Positions 8,154 to 15,778 of a DNA stretch of 24,173 bases are shown here, piece by piece. Location: positions 1 through 24,173 of the forward strand of contig CAJOQN010000092.1 of NCBI GenBank assembly GCA_905236535.1. Reading direction: 5' to 3'. The translations under genes and the position numbers were made by a program. Each line of letters starts with the position of its first letter. Within the stretch, counting starts at the first letter, position 1. The notes under the pieces are model-generated. The model searched no databases. It saw only the letters and a list, made by a program, of their open reading frames with translations, and had not been told where the DNA came from. Origin of the DNA: an uncultured Bacilli bacterium (GTDB lineage: Bacteria > Bacillota_I > Bacilli_A > RFN20 > CAG-826).

Positions 8154-9442
8154 TGAAAATTGCAGTAGTTGGATTAGGTTATGTTGGATTAGCGGTACTA
8201 GCTAATCTTTTAGAAAATGGCTATGAGGTCATCGGTTTTGACACCGATAGTTATAAAGTCGCAGCTTTAAACGATGGCAAAATTCTTATTTCTGAACCAA
8301 AGATTGAAAAGGTTCTTCAAAAATATTTAGAGCACGTGACATTTACCACTAGACCAAGCGAATTAACCAAAGCTTCCATTATCTATATTTGTGTCAACAC
8401 TCCTGAGAAACCAGATTGGAGTGTGGAATTAAAATATTTTAATGAAGCTAAAGATTCAGTTCTTAAATATTCTGATCATGAAACACTAGTGATTATCAAA
8501 TCCACGATTCCAGTTGGCACTTCTAGAAAAATGCAACATGAGATTGATGTCAAGAGACCTACTGGCAGAATCAGAGTGGTCTTCTCTCCTGAATTCTTAA
8601 GACAAGGTTATGCTTTAGATGATGTGAGAAATCCAAGCCGTTTAGTTTTTGGTGGTGAATTTGATGAAGCTCTTAAAATCAAACTATCAACCATTAATCC
8701 AGTCAATCAAAATAAGATAATCTTTACCGATTATGAATCTGCAGAACTTTCTAAATATTCCTCTAACAATTTCTTAGCCTTAAAAATATCTTATATCAAT
8801 GAAATTTCAATGTTGGCCAACAAAGTTGGAGCGAATGTTGATGACATCAAAAAGATTATGGCTTTGGATCCAAGAATCTCTGATGGATGCCTCAATGCTG
8901 GTGTTGGTTTTGGGGGAGGTTGCTTTGTCAAAGACACTAAAGCTTTATATCAACAAGCCAAAGCTTTGGGAGTGGATGCCAAAATAATTAAAGCTTCAAT
9001 AGATAGAAACACTGAACAAAATAGAATTTTATTAACAAAATTAGATGAGATTTATAAAGGTTTTAAAAAGATTAAAAACGAAAGCATATTAATCGTCGGA
9101 TTATCATTCAAAGGAAACTGCGGTGATGTTCGTGGAAGTATCGCGATTGATAATCTCAGAGTAATGGAAAGACAATGCAATAATATTTCTTTGTATGATC
9201 CTCTAGTTAATAAAGAAACATTGAAATCTTTAGATCATAAGATATTTACTTCTCTCGAAGAGGCGATTAATAACAACAAAATCATTCTCATTTTTACTGA
9301 AAGAACTGAGATTAACAAACTTGATGATGAGCTATTTGAAAAGAAGATTGTCCTCGATGGAAGAGGAATCTTAGAACAAAGCAAGATTAAAGAATGCGCA
9401 TATTATTATTCCCCCATCTTAGGAGAGATTAAGAAAAGATAA
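8153..9442 (+). CDS. UDP-glucose/GDP-mannose-type sugar-nucleotide 6-dehydrogenase
   Basis: This enzyme performs the two-step NAD oxidation of a UDP-hexose to a UDP-uronic acid. It has 429 residues. The N-terminal NAD domain has GLGYVG (7-12). The linker includes IIKSTIPVGTS and FSPEFLRQGYAL. The middle domain has the conserved Lys201 in AELSKYSSN. The catalytic thiol is Cys257 in FGGGCFVKD, where the usual family form is FGGSCFPKD, so S and P are replaced. The C-terminal UDP-binding domain has LSFKGNCGDVRGS. The sequence looks closest to the UDP-glucose (HasB/Ugd) branch, but a UDP-HexNAc or ManNAc substrate is possible. It probably works with GalE and the right-end glycosyltransferases. It is a single-gene transcript ending at the hairpin at 9446. 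Confidence 0.88.
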   Translation: MKIAVVGLGYVGLAVLANLLENGYEVIGFDTDSYKVAALNDGKILISEPKIEKVLQKYLEHVTFTTRPSELTKASIIYICVNTPEKPDWSVELKYFNEAKDSVLKYSDHETLVIIKSTIPVGTSRKMQHEIDVKRPTGRIRVVFSPEFLRQGYALDDVRNPSRLVFGGEFDEALKIKLSTINPVNQNKIIFTDYESAELSKYSSNNFLALKISYINEISMLANKVGANVDDIKKIMALDPRISDGCLNAGVGFGGGCFVKDTKALYQQAKALGVDAKIIKASIDRNTEQNRILLTKLDEIYKGFKKIKNESILIVGLSFKGNCGDVRGSIAIDNLRVMERQCNNISLYDPLVNKETLKSLDHKIFTSLEEAINNNKIILIFTERTEINKLDDELFEKKIVLDGRGILEQSKIKECAYYYSPILGEIKKR

Positions 9443-9856
9443 AATGTCGTTTGTCCCACAGATGTTACAGACGACTTTTTTATTTTCTATCTTGGCTAAA
9501 GTTGGAGTTCCTCTAATTGCAAATTGATCCCAAGAATCCGCTCCGATTGTAAGTTCAGTATTACTTGTTAAGGGAATCTCACCTGTGTATTCAACAAAAT
9601 AAAAGGCATCTTCTGAATCTAAAACATAGCTAATAATTTGATTCTTTATCAACTCACAATATCCACAGTATTCAGAGTAAAAATATAGAAAATATTCAGT
9701 TTTTGCTTGTAAAAATGCATCTTTCCAGTCGATTTTAAGTTCGCTTACATCATCGTAATCATACTCTATTTTTATTTTCTCCTCCTGAGTATGAAAACAT
9801 GAAGATAAGCTAATTGGTGTGATAAATAACAATAATGTTTTAAAAAAGTTCCTCAT
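9419..9856 (-). CDS. Thioredoxin-fold lipoprotein with two CxxC motifs
   Basis: I start this at the ATG at 9856 (145 residues). A longer frame to 9937 exists, but only this start gives a sensible lipoprotein signal: MRNFFK, a hydrophobic run, then lipobox LSSC with Cys20. The exported part has a thioredoxin-like CxxC, CGYC at 64-67, after a FYSEY strand end, and the cis-Pro loop RGTPTL (Pro118). A second CxxC, CNIC, lies at 130-133 near the C-terminus. It is probably a membrane-tethered thiol-disulfide oxidoreductase, but its partners are unknown. Its end overlaps the end of the dehydrogenase gene by 24 bases, and that gene's terminator lies within it. There is no ribosome binding site; TATATA-like sequence sits a few bases before the ATG. 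It is divergent from the membrane-protein operon across 45 bases. Confidence 0.8.
   Translation of the reverse strand: MRNFFKTLLLFITPISLSSCFHTQEEKIKIEYDYDDVSELKIDWKDAFLQAKTEYFLYFYSEYCGYCELIKNQIISYVLDSEDAFYFVEYTGEIPLTSNTELTIGADSWDQFAIRGTPTLAKIENKKVVCNICGTNDILSFLNLS
9446..9482 (+). terminator. Intrinsic terminator of the sugar dehydrogenase gene
   Basis: Nine-pair stem GTCGTTTGT/ACAGACGAC with one G-U pair and a 12-base loop (9446-9475), followed by TTTTTTATTTTC. It begins three bases after the dehydrogenase stop. It is located inside the coding sequence of the convergent lipoprotein, where the same bases encode its second CxxC region. Confidence 0.8.
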
Positions 9857-9889
9857 ATTTATATATATGGGAAAATAGCGCAATTTTGG

Positions 9890-9902
9890 TAAAATAATTT
9901 TG
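9890..9902 (+). promoter_or_regulatory. Extended -10 promoter, likely leaderless, at a GTG start
   Basis: TGG followed by TAAAAT (9890-9895) is an extended -10. Six bases later comes the GTG at 9902, so transcription would start on or next to the start codon. No ribosome binding site is present and no other start codon in frame is close. Confidence 0.5.
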
Positions 9903-10819
9903 TGAATATTTTTTCGAAGAAGACAACACCAGCACAAAACATTGCTTTTATATCTATCTTAGCGGGATTAAATATCCTCTTTGTTTTTATTGTGGCCTTT
10001 ATCCCGCTCCTTTCTTTTTTATTGGTTTTTGTCCTTCCTTTGTTCTCAGTTTTAGTGTGGCTCTTTTGTCAAAAAAGATATTTTCCAATTTATGCAGTTG
10101 CCTCACTTATGTTATCCGCTATCGTTTTATTGATGAGATTTAGTGATGCTTTGTTCTATCTCGTTCCTTCAATCCTTACTGGCTTAATATTTGGAATTCT
10201 TATTGAAAAGAAAGTTTCATCATTTATCATCATCTTTTTAGGGACAGTTGCCCAAGCAACCTTGACATACGCTCTTATTCCTTTGTTGGATTTAATATTC
10301 CAAATTACGACAATTGATAGCCTTATATCACTTGTTGGACTAAGTGAGTTTGCATATAAAGCATATTTACCTCCAGCCTTTATCTTTGCGATATCGCTAA
10401 TCCAAATTGTTATTACTTATGCTTTCATTAGGGAGCAAATTAATAAATTAAACATTGACACCAATGATAATTCACTACCTAAATATGTTCTTCTGATTAT
10501 TCAGCTTTCATTCACTGCTTTATCAGTGGTCTTTGCCTTTATTTATGGACCAATTTCTCTCCTTATAATGTCGTTTGCAGTCCTTTTTGGCGTGTATATC
10601 ACTCTTCTAGAGTGTTATGAAAAAAGGAAATGGACCATCATCTTTACCCTTATCAATTTATTGGTCTCTATTTTCTTATTCGCTGGTCTATATTCATTAA
10701 TTAGAGAGCCGTTTGGAATTCTTCTAATATTAATTTTCTTCCTTCTCGAACTTATAATCGTTTTTTCCAACTTGTGTTTGGAAAAATCTCATAATAAAGA
10801 TAGAATAAATACCAGGTAA
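9902..10819 (+). CDS. Polytopic membrane protein, possibly DUF2232 (YybS)-like
   Basis: This 305-residue, very hydrophobic protein has about eight membrane segments (roughly 13-35, 36-56, 62-79, 85-101, 106-131, 156-177, 195-235 as two, 244-264, 271-290). A charged loop at about 178-193 separates the halves. The general layout and the FYLVPSILTGLIFGILIEKK-type segment recall YybS/DUF2232 or ECF S-component-like proteins, but I would not assign a function. It starts with GTG. The stop codon TAA is three bases before the next ATG, so the three genes 9902-12090 form one operon. It is divergent from the thioredoxin-fold lipoprotein. Confidence 0.7.
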   Translation: MNIFSKKTTPAQNIAFISILAGLNILFVFIVAFIPLLSFLLVFVLPLFSVLVWLFCQKRYFPIYAVASLMLSAIVLLMRFSDALFYLVPSILTGLIFGILIEKKVSSFIIIFLGTVAQATLTYALIPLLDLIFQITTIDSLISLVGLSEFAYKAYLPPAFIFAISLIQIVITYAFIREQINKLNIDTNDNSLPKYVLLIIQLSFTALSVVFAFIYGPISLLIMSFAVLFGVYITLLECYEKRKWTIIFTLINLLVSIFLFAGLYSLIREPFGILLILIFFLLELIIVFSNLCLEKSHNKDRINTR

Positions 10820-10822
10820 AAT

Positions 10823-11362
10823 ATGGGTGAGTTTTTAAAGAAATTTGGGCAAGGTTTACTCTATATCCTCGCTCTTCCAGTCTTCCTTGTGGCTCTTATA
10901 GTATATGCAATCTATGGGGTCCTCCTTTTTGTTGTGGTCTCCATTATCACTATTGTGAATTTCTTTAGGGGTCGTCCATTCAATAGCGATCTTCCAGAAG
11001 ACCTTGAAGCCAAAAAACGTCTAGGCTATCTCTCCAACCCATTTGAAGAAATGGAAAAACAAGAGAAGCAAGAACCTATCTATGTCATGAGCAATGATTC
11101 TATAAACACTCAAACCATTGAACAACAACCAGAAAAATATCATGAAATAGAAGATGCTCCTCAAACTCAAATTGAGCATTATGATATTCCTTCTTTAGAA
11201 GAATCAAACGAAGAGGAAGAAGAAATTGATATTCCTGAAACAAATTTTGAAGAAGAAATTCATGAAGAAACAATAGGAGAAGAATCTGAAGAGATTCTCC
11301 CAATGGACGATATGGAAGATGACCATATTTTTAGTGATGGTAAGGATTGGTGGAACAAATGA
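10823..11362 (+). CDS. Membrane protein with long acidic tail, function unknown
   Basis: This 179-residue protein is not recognised. Residues 10-46 form a long hydrophobic stretch that could be one or two membrane helices, followed by a basic-aromatic turn (NFFRGRPFN). The remaining 130 residues are polar and strongly acidic, rich in Glu and Gln, ending in DGKDWWNK, and likely disordered in the cytoplasm. An AGG six bases before the ATG is a weak ribosome binding site and overlaps the end of the upstream gene. Its stop overlaps the start codon of the next gene (ATGA), indicating translational coupling. Confidence 0.75.
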   Translation: MGEFLKKFGQGLLYILALPVFLVALIVYAIYGVLLFVVVSIITIVNFFRGRPFNSDLPEDLEAKKRLGYLSNPFEEMEKQEKQEPIYVMSNDSINTQTIEQQPEKYHEIEDAPQTQIEHYDIPSLEESNEEEEEIDIPETNFEEEIHEETIGEESEEILPMDDMEDDHIFSDGKDWWNK

Positions 11363-12090
11363 TGTTACCAGTGTTCGCACATCTATCTGATTATGATAAA
11401 CGAGTGTTGATTGCCCTTCTCTCGGTCATTTTTATCATCTTTGTTTTGATTGGATTCGTTGGCTCCATCATTGTTAGAGTAATGAAATTCCAAGGAAAGA
11501 AATTAGATACTTTATGTAATGATGTTGTGGTCACGAGAGTCATCAATGACAAAAAACAATTTGTGAAATACGCCAGAAAGAAAAACTGGAATACCTTCTT
11601 AAAAGAATCTTGGATTCCACTTCTCATCTTTATCACCGCTTGGATTGTCTATTTATTCTCTTGTGTCTTCTCTAACCATTATGGTTATAACATCTTCGAT
11701 TATGAAAAAGAAGGATTCTTCACCCTCTTCTTCTTATGGAGCTTTGATGGTTGTTATGGCCAATTCTTTGGCCTCACTATCATCAATAAATGGCCAACCG
11801 AATTAATTAATACTCCTCACTTCTCTGTCCAAGCTATTGGTTCATATTTATTTGTCCCATTATTCTTAGTGGGAGGTTTATGGTATTTATATTCCGTCCA
11901 ATGCTTGATGTCGAGAACTTTGAGAATTCATAAACTTGCTCATTCAATTTTCACCAAATCGTTAGAAAACTATAATGTTGGTGAGGAGCAAAGAAAAGAT
12001 ATCTCTAATCTCGCTGCTAAAGTAAATCACACTCCTTCTCAACCTAAGGTTGAAGTCATACAGAAGGACGATGACAATTACAACATTTAA
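11359..12090 (+). CDS. Membrane protein of unknown function
   Basis: I place the start at ATG 11359, which overlaps the upstream stop as ATGA and follows a GGTGGA ribosome binding site. A TTG at 11347 would add four residues, and ATG 11362 is also possible. The protein has about 243 residues, with membrane segments at roughly 15-38, 90-110 and 165-190. Between them are a basic stretch (ARKKNWNTFLKE) and an aromatic-rich external segment containing WSFDGCYGQFFG. The C-terminal 50 residues are polar. No family is recognised. It is the last gene of the three-gene membrane operon, ending at the palindromic terminator two bases downstream. Confidence 0.75.
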   Translation: MMLPVFAHLSDYDKRVLIALLSVIFIIFVLIGFVGSIIVRVMKFQGKKLDTLCNDVVVTRVINDKKQFVKYARKKNWNTFLKESWIPLLIFITAWIVYLFSCVFSNHYGYNIFDYEKEGFFTLFFLWSFDGCYGQFFGLTIINKWPTELINTPHFSVQAIGSYLFVPLFLVGGLWYLYSVQCLMSRTLRIHKLAHSIFTKSLENYNVGEEQRKDISNLAAKVNHTPSQPKVEVIQKDDDNYNI

Positions 12091-12119
12091 AAAAGGTGCT
12101 TAAGCACCTTTATTTATTT
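12091..12119. terminator. Bidirectional intrinsic terminator
   Basis: A perfect 20-base palindrome at 12092-12111 has arms AAAGGTGC and loop TTAA. On the plus strand it is followed by TTTATTTATTT. On the minus strand it is followed by six Ts in all. It sits exactly between the convergent ends of the plus-strand membrane operon and the minus-strand asnS/small-protein transcript. Confidence 0.85.
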
Positions 12120-12275
12120 CGTTGTGAAGGCTGCTATCAGCTCGTAGATGAGATAGCCAAATAAGGCTAAATCAGTAACGACAAGCAAAACGAAAAGACG
12201 GAAGCGAGATTTCTTTTTCATCTCGAGCTCTTCAGCGGTCATTGCACTTTCATCTTTTCTATTAAATAAGCTCAT
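12114..12275 (-). CDS. Small single-span membrane protein (53 aa)
   Basis: An open frame of 53 codons begins three bases after the asnS stop (TAG TAT ATG) and ends in TAA two bases before the terminator palindrome. The protein has a polar N-terminus (MSLFNRKDESAMTAEELEMK), a basic stretch KKKSRFR at 20-26, one membrane helix at about 27-51, and a short FTTK tail. This gives a clear N-in orientation. It has no Shine-Dalgarno sequence, so translation would depend on coupling to asnS. No family is recognised. The exact fit between asnS and the terminator and the well-formed topology argue that it is real, but homologues would be needed to prove it. Confidence 0.6.
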   Translation of the reverse strand: MSLFNRKDESAMTAEELEMKKKSRFRLFVLLVVTDLALFGYLIYELIAAFTTK

Positions 12276-12278
12276 ATA

Positions 12279-13676
12279 CTAATATTTTATATTATTGCTA
12301 GTTCTTGGGAAAGGTTGAACATCACGAATGTTTTGCATACCAGTGATGTACATGAGTAAACGGTCAAATCCAATCCCAAAGCCAGAGTGTTTACAACCAC
12401 CATATCTTCTGGTGTCTAAATACCAATCTAAACTTTCGGTGATTCCTAATGAATCCATCTTAGCTTTAAGTTTTTCATAACGTTCTTCTCTTTGAGAACC
12501 ACCCACTAATTCACCGACTTGTGGAACCAATAAATCACACGCTGCGACTGTTTTACCATCATCGTTTTCTCTCATATAGAAAGCTTTGATTTCTTTTGGA
12601 TAGTCGATTAAGAAGACTGGACCATTAACGACAACTTCGGTGATATATCTTTCGTGTTCACTTTGAAGATCCATGCCCCAGAAGATATCATTGTTTTCAA
12701 ACTTATGGCCATCTTTAACAGCCTTTTGAAGAATCTCTATAGCTTCAGTATAAGTCATTCTCTTAAAGTCAGAATTGACGACATGATGAAGCCTCTCCAA
12801 GAGGGTTTTATCAATCATATTATTGAAGAATTCCATTTCAGCAGGGCAAGCTTCTTCAACATATTCGATGCAGAATTTAATACAATCGCGGATGATGTCC
12901 ATATTGTCAGATAAATCTGCAAAAGCAATTTCAGGTTCCACCATCCAGAATTCAGAGGCATGTCTCACCGTATTAGAATGTTCCGCTCTAAAGACAGGGC
13001 CAAAGGTATAAACATCTCTAAATGTTAAAGCAAATGGTTCAACATGTAATTGACCAGTAACCGTTAAATTAACTGGGCGACCATAGAATTCAAATGGGTC
13101 TTTGCTGGTATGGGTCGTGACATCAAAAACTTGTCCCGCGCCTTCTCCATCATTAGTGGTTATTTCTGGAGTGTGAACATAGATAAAACCACGGCTTTGG
13201 AAGAATTCATGAATCGCAAAGGAAAGAACAGATCTCACTCTAAAGACCGCCATAAAGGTGTTGGTTCTTGGTCTAAGATGAGCGATTTCTCTAAGGAATT
13301 CGAACGAGTGTCTTTTCTTTTGAAGTGGATAATCTTCAAAGACATCGCCGAGAAGTTCGGCATCTTCCACTCTTATTTCAAATGGTTGTTTATTTTCAGG
13401 AGTTAAGACAACTTTTCCTTGAATTTTCACTGCAGAACCCGTTTTAAAAGCAGAAATTACATCGTGATTTTTTGTGTCCACGGTGTACACTAATTGAACA
13501 TTTTTAAAATAAGTTCCGTCATTAAATTCTATGAACCCAATTGAACCATTATCACGATTTGTTCTAACCCATCCTTGAAGTTCAATTTCTTCTTCTAATA
13601 AGAGTTGTTTTTCTTCTTCATCACCACAGGTGACGATATCGAATAACTCAAAGTCTGTAATTTGTTGTCTTTTCAT
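12279..13676 (-). CDS. asnS: Asparaginyl-tRNA synthetase
   Basis: AsnRS charges tRNA-Asn with asparagine in the cytoplasm. It has 465 residues, a normal length. An N-terminal OB-fold anticodon-binding domain (about 25-115, with IELQGWVRTNRDNGSIGFIEF) precedes the class IIb catalytic core. Motif 2 reads FRAEHSNTVRHASEFWMVEPE, the AsnRS rather than AspRS form. Motif 3 is GFGIGFDRLLMYITG near the C-terminus. GAGG lies seven bases before the ATG. It has its own TATAAT at 13695-13700 but also lies 35 bases after tsaD on the same strand. The gap is too short for a T-box leader. The small membrane-protein gene follows directly. Confidence 0.97.
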   Translation of the reverse strand: MKRQQITDFELFDIVTCGDEEEKQLLLEEEIELQGWVRTNRDNGSIGFIEFNDGTYFKNVQLVYTVDTKNHDVISAFKTGSAVKIQGKVVLTPENKQPFEIRVEDAELLGDVFEDYPLQKKRHSFEFLREIAHLRPRTNTFMAVFRVRSVLSFAIHEFFQSRGFIYVHTPEITTNDGEGAGQVFDVTTHTSKDPFEFYGRPVNLTVTGQLHVEPFALTFRDVYTFGPVFRAEHSNTVRHASEFWMVEPEIAFADLSDNMDIIRDCIKFCIEYVEEACPAEMEFFNNMIDKTLLERLHHVVNSDFKRMTYTEAIEILQKAVKDGHKFENNDIFWGMDLQSEHERYITEVVVNGPVFLIDYPKEIKAFYMRENDDGKTVAACDLLVPQVGELVGGSQREERYEKLKAKMDSLGITESLDWYLDTRRYGGCKHSGFGIGFDRLLMYITGMQNIRDVQPFPRTSNNIKY

Positions 13677-13694
13677 AAAAGTACCTCGTAATTA

Positions 13695-13700
13695 ATTATA
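13695..13700 (-). promoter_or_regulatory. asnS -10 element
   Basis: TATAAT preceded by TG on the minus strand, inside the 35-base tsaD-asnS gap. It gives a leader of roughly 12 bases that includes the GAGG ribosome binding site. The -35 region would fall in the end of tsaD and has no good match. Confidence 0.5.
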
Positions 13701-13711
13701 CATAATTATTT

Positions 13712-14725
13712 TTAAAATTTATCGTAATCTTCTATTCTCCAGTTTGGATCAACGGAGATAGTAAGAGGGGCAAACAATTTTCTGTCATATAAACGCTCCG
13801 CAACTTTAGCAATCATAGCCCCGTTATCAGTCGTACACCATAATGGTGGAATTACGATCTTGGTGCGGGTCTTTTCCCCTAATTTTGACACCTCTTCTCT
13901 AAGATATGAATTCGCGGAGACTCCACCACCAAGAACTACTTCTTTAACTTCATATTCCTCAATGGCTTTTTTAATGCGATCAATGACTAATCCTACTGCC
14001 ACATCTTGGAATGATTTACACATATTCGGAACATTAACTTTTTCACCTTTTTGTTCAAGGTTATGAACCAAGTTAATAACATTAGTTTTTAATCCCGAAT
14101 AAGATAAATCATAAGTGTGTTCTCCTTTTAAAGGGGTGGGGAGATTATAGGTGTGTTCTCCTTCTTTTGATAATTTATCAATTGGAACACCACCAGGATA
14201 AGGAAGACCAAGCACTCTTGCGACTTTATCATAGCATTCCCCAATGGCATCATCTCTTGTTTCACCAATAACTTCGAAACTGAGGTGGTCTTTCATAATA
14301 ATGAGTTCACTATTACCACCAGAGACCACAACTGCAAGAAGAGGGAATTCTAATTTTTCATTATATTCGTTCGCGTATATATGGCCACATAAATGATGGA
14401 CTGGGATAAGTGGCTTATTATATAGCATAGCGATAGTTTTAGCGGCTTGTAAGCCAACATGAAGGGCTCCAATCAATCCAGGACCACGTGTAACGGCGAC
14501 GGCGTCAATATCCTCTAATTTGACATTGGCCTTTTCTAAAGCTTCATGTAATACAACCGAAATATTCTCCGCGTGTAAACGAGAAGCAATTTCTGGCATG
14601 ACTCCACCATATTTGCGATGTACTTCAATTTGAGTAGAAACAATATTCGATAAAAGTTCACCGTCACGAGTAATCGCCACTGCGGTTTCATCACATGAAG
14701 ATTCAATTGCGAGAATTAAAGCCAT
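13712..14725 (-). CDS. tsaD: tRNA N6-adenosine threonylcarbamoyltransferase
   Basis: TsaD transfers the threonylcarbamoyl group from TC-AMP to A37 of ANN-decoding tRNAs, working with TsaB and TsaE. It has 337 residues, a typical length. It is an ASKHA-fold protein with the N-terminal IESSCDETAVAI, TRGPGLIGALHVG, and metal-binding His111 and His115 in HHLCGHIYANE. GGVSANSYLRE and the C-terminal TTDNGAMIA contain further conserved nucleotide and metal contacts. Its start overlaps the rimI stop by one base (TAATG). It is the last of the four-gene t6A cluster in the same order as Bacillus ydiB-ydiC-ydiD-ydiE. TsaC, which makes TC-AMP, is not in the window. Confidence 0.97.
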   Translation of the reverse strand: MALILAIESSCDETAVAITRDGELLSNIVSTQIEVHRKYGGVMPEIASRLHAENISVVLHEALEKANVKLEDIDAVAVTRGPGLIGALHVGLQAAKTIAMLYNKPLIPVHHLCGHIYANEYNEKLEFPLLAVVVSGGNSELIIMKDHLSFEVIGETRDDAIGECYDKVARVLGLPYPGGVPIDKLSKEGEHTYNLPTPLKGEHTYDLSYSGLKTNVINLVHNLEQKGEKVNVPNMCKSFQDVAVGLVIDRIKKAIEEYEVKEVVLGGGVSANSYLREEVSKLGEKTRTKIVIPPLWCTTDNGAMIAKVAERLYDRKLFAPLTISVDPNWRIEDYDKF

Positions 14726-15192
14726 TAGAGAACAATATCCACCCTTCTTAACATATAATAAGCATCTTCCCCATCGTTATAATAATGAGGTTTTGTCGTC
14801 ACGGTTTCAAAACCATTATGTTTATAAAATTCAATTGCGGAAAGATTGCTTTTTCTCACTTCCAAGGTGACAAACTCCGCTCTCTTTGCGTAACATTCAT
14901 CAAGCATCTCTTTTAAAAGATATGAGCCAAGGCCTTTTCTTCTAAAAGATGGATGAACAGCGATTTGACAAATGGTTGCAGAATCAAAGGTCACCCAATA
15001 GATGCAAAATCCCACTAAAGTTTCATTTAATTCATCATCAATAGATTTTAAGACTATCTGATGAGAATAAGGATTATCGAAGCATTCATATTTAAGCGCT
15101 TCAAGGTTCCAAGGATCTTTAAAACAAATCTGTTCCATTTCAAGAACAAGAGGAAAATCCTTTTCTTCCATGTCTAACACTTCTAAGCTCAT
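14725..15192 (-). CDS. rimI: Ribosomal protein S18 alanine N-acetyltransferase-like GNAT
   Basis: This GNAT-family acetyltransferase of 155 residues is located as rimI usually is in Firmicutes, between tsaB and tsaD. The acetyl-CoA motif is readable as QIAVHPSFRRKGLGSYLL (about 82-99), with RRKGLG as the pyrophosphate-binding loop. The C-terminal LEVRKSNLSAIEFYKHNGFE is the RimI-type motif B. RimI acetylates the N-terminal alanine of S18. Bacterial homologues may also act on other N-termini. AAAGGA lies five bases before the ATG, and the gene starts one base after tsaB ends. Confidence 0.88.
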   Translation of the reverse strand: MSLEVLDMEEKDFPLVLEMEQICFKDPWNLEALKYECFDNPYSHQIVLKSIDDELNETLVGFCIYWVTFDSATICQIAVHPSFRRKGLGSYLLKEMLDECYAKRAEFVTLEVRKSNLSAIEFYKHNGFETVTTKPHYYNDGEDAYYMLRRVDIVL

Positions 15193-15193
15193 A

Positions 15194-15778
15194 TTAATCC
15201 TTTAAATATAGAGGTCTTAAAGCGTAACTATTTTCAATTGGCTTTAAGAAACATAATAGAGAATTCATCTCTACAATAACATTAGATTTATAACCTTCAA
15301 TACCTAAATATGAAGTATCTCCACAAACAACATAATTTGGGTGATCATTAATAAACTTAAGAACATCATCGTTTTCCATTATTTGATCGTTTAATAAACA
15401 TTTATCATTTTCATAAACGCCAATATATGAACGATTGCTTCTCGCATTTATCAAGCAAATCGAAGGTTTTTTATCGCATTTTAATATTTGTAAAGAACTT
15501 ACATGGTATAAAGGAATATCTAAAACACAGGCCATGACTTTGGCGATTGTAACAGCGATTCTCACACCAGTGTATGAACCAGGGCCGTTAGACACAACAA
15601 CATCTTTTATATCTTCCTTTTTAACCTCAAATTCTTTAAGCAATTTATCAAGTTCAGGAATCATATATTCCGATTGAGCTTGCCATGCTTCATAAATAAT
15701 GGACTTTAAAACACAACCATCTTTTGATAGGCCGACAGCAAGTTCTCTATTTGATGAATCAAGCAAAATAGTAAACAT
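15194..15778 (-). CDS. tsaB: t6A biosynthesis scaffold TsaB
   Basis: TsaB is the inactive paralogue that dimerises with TsaD and is needed for t6A formation. It has 194 residues, slightly shorter than typical. It has the ASKHA-like N-terminus MFTILLDSSNRELAVGL and the TsaB signature VVSNGPGSYTGVRIAVTIAK (about 62-81). The C-terminal half is divergent, as is usual. It lacks the two metal-binding histidines of TsaD, as expected. Its ATG overlaps the tsaE stop by one base (TAATG), with GAGG upstream inside tsaE. Confidence 0.92.
   Translation of the reverse strand: MFTILLDSSNRELAVGLSKDGCVLKSIIYEAWQAQSEYMIPELDKLLKEFEVKKEDIKDVVVSNGPGSYTGVRIAVTIAKVMACVLDIPLYHVSSLQILKCDKKPSICLINARSNRSYIGVYENDKCLLNDQIMENDDVLKFINDHPNYVVCGDTSYLGIEGYKSNVIVEMNSLLCFLKPIENSYALRPLYLKD

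Noticed and set aside
9857..9937. N-terminal extension of the lipoprotein (MCWCC...)
   Set aside because: It would put 27 mostly charged residues before a clear lipoprotein signal peptide and would overlap the divergent GTG start. The internal ATG at 9856 is better.
13677..13711. Possible T-box leader for asnS
   Set aside because: The tsaD-asnS gap is only 35 bases and has a promoter and ribosome binding site but no room for a T-box structure.
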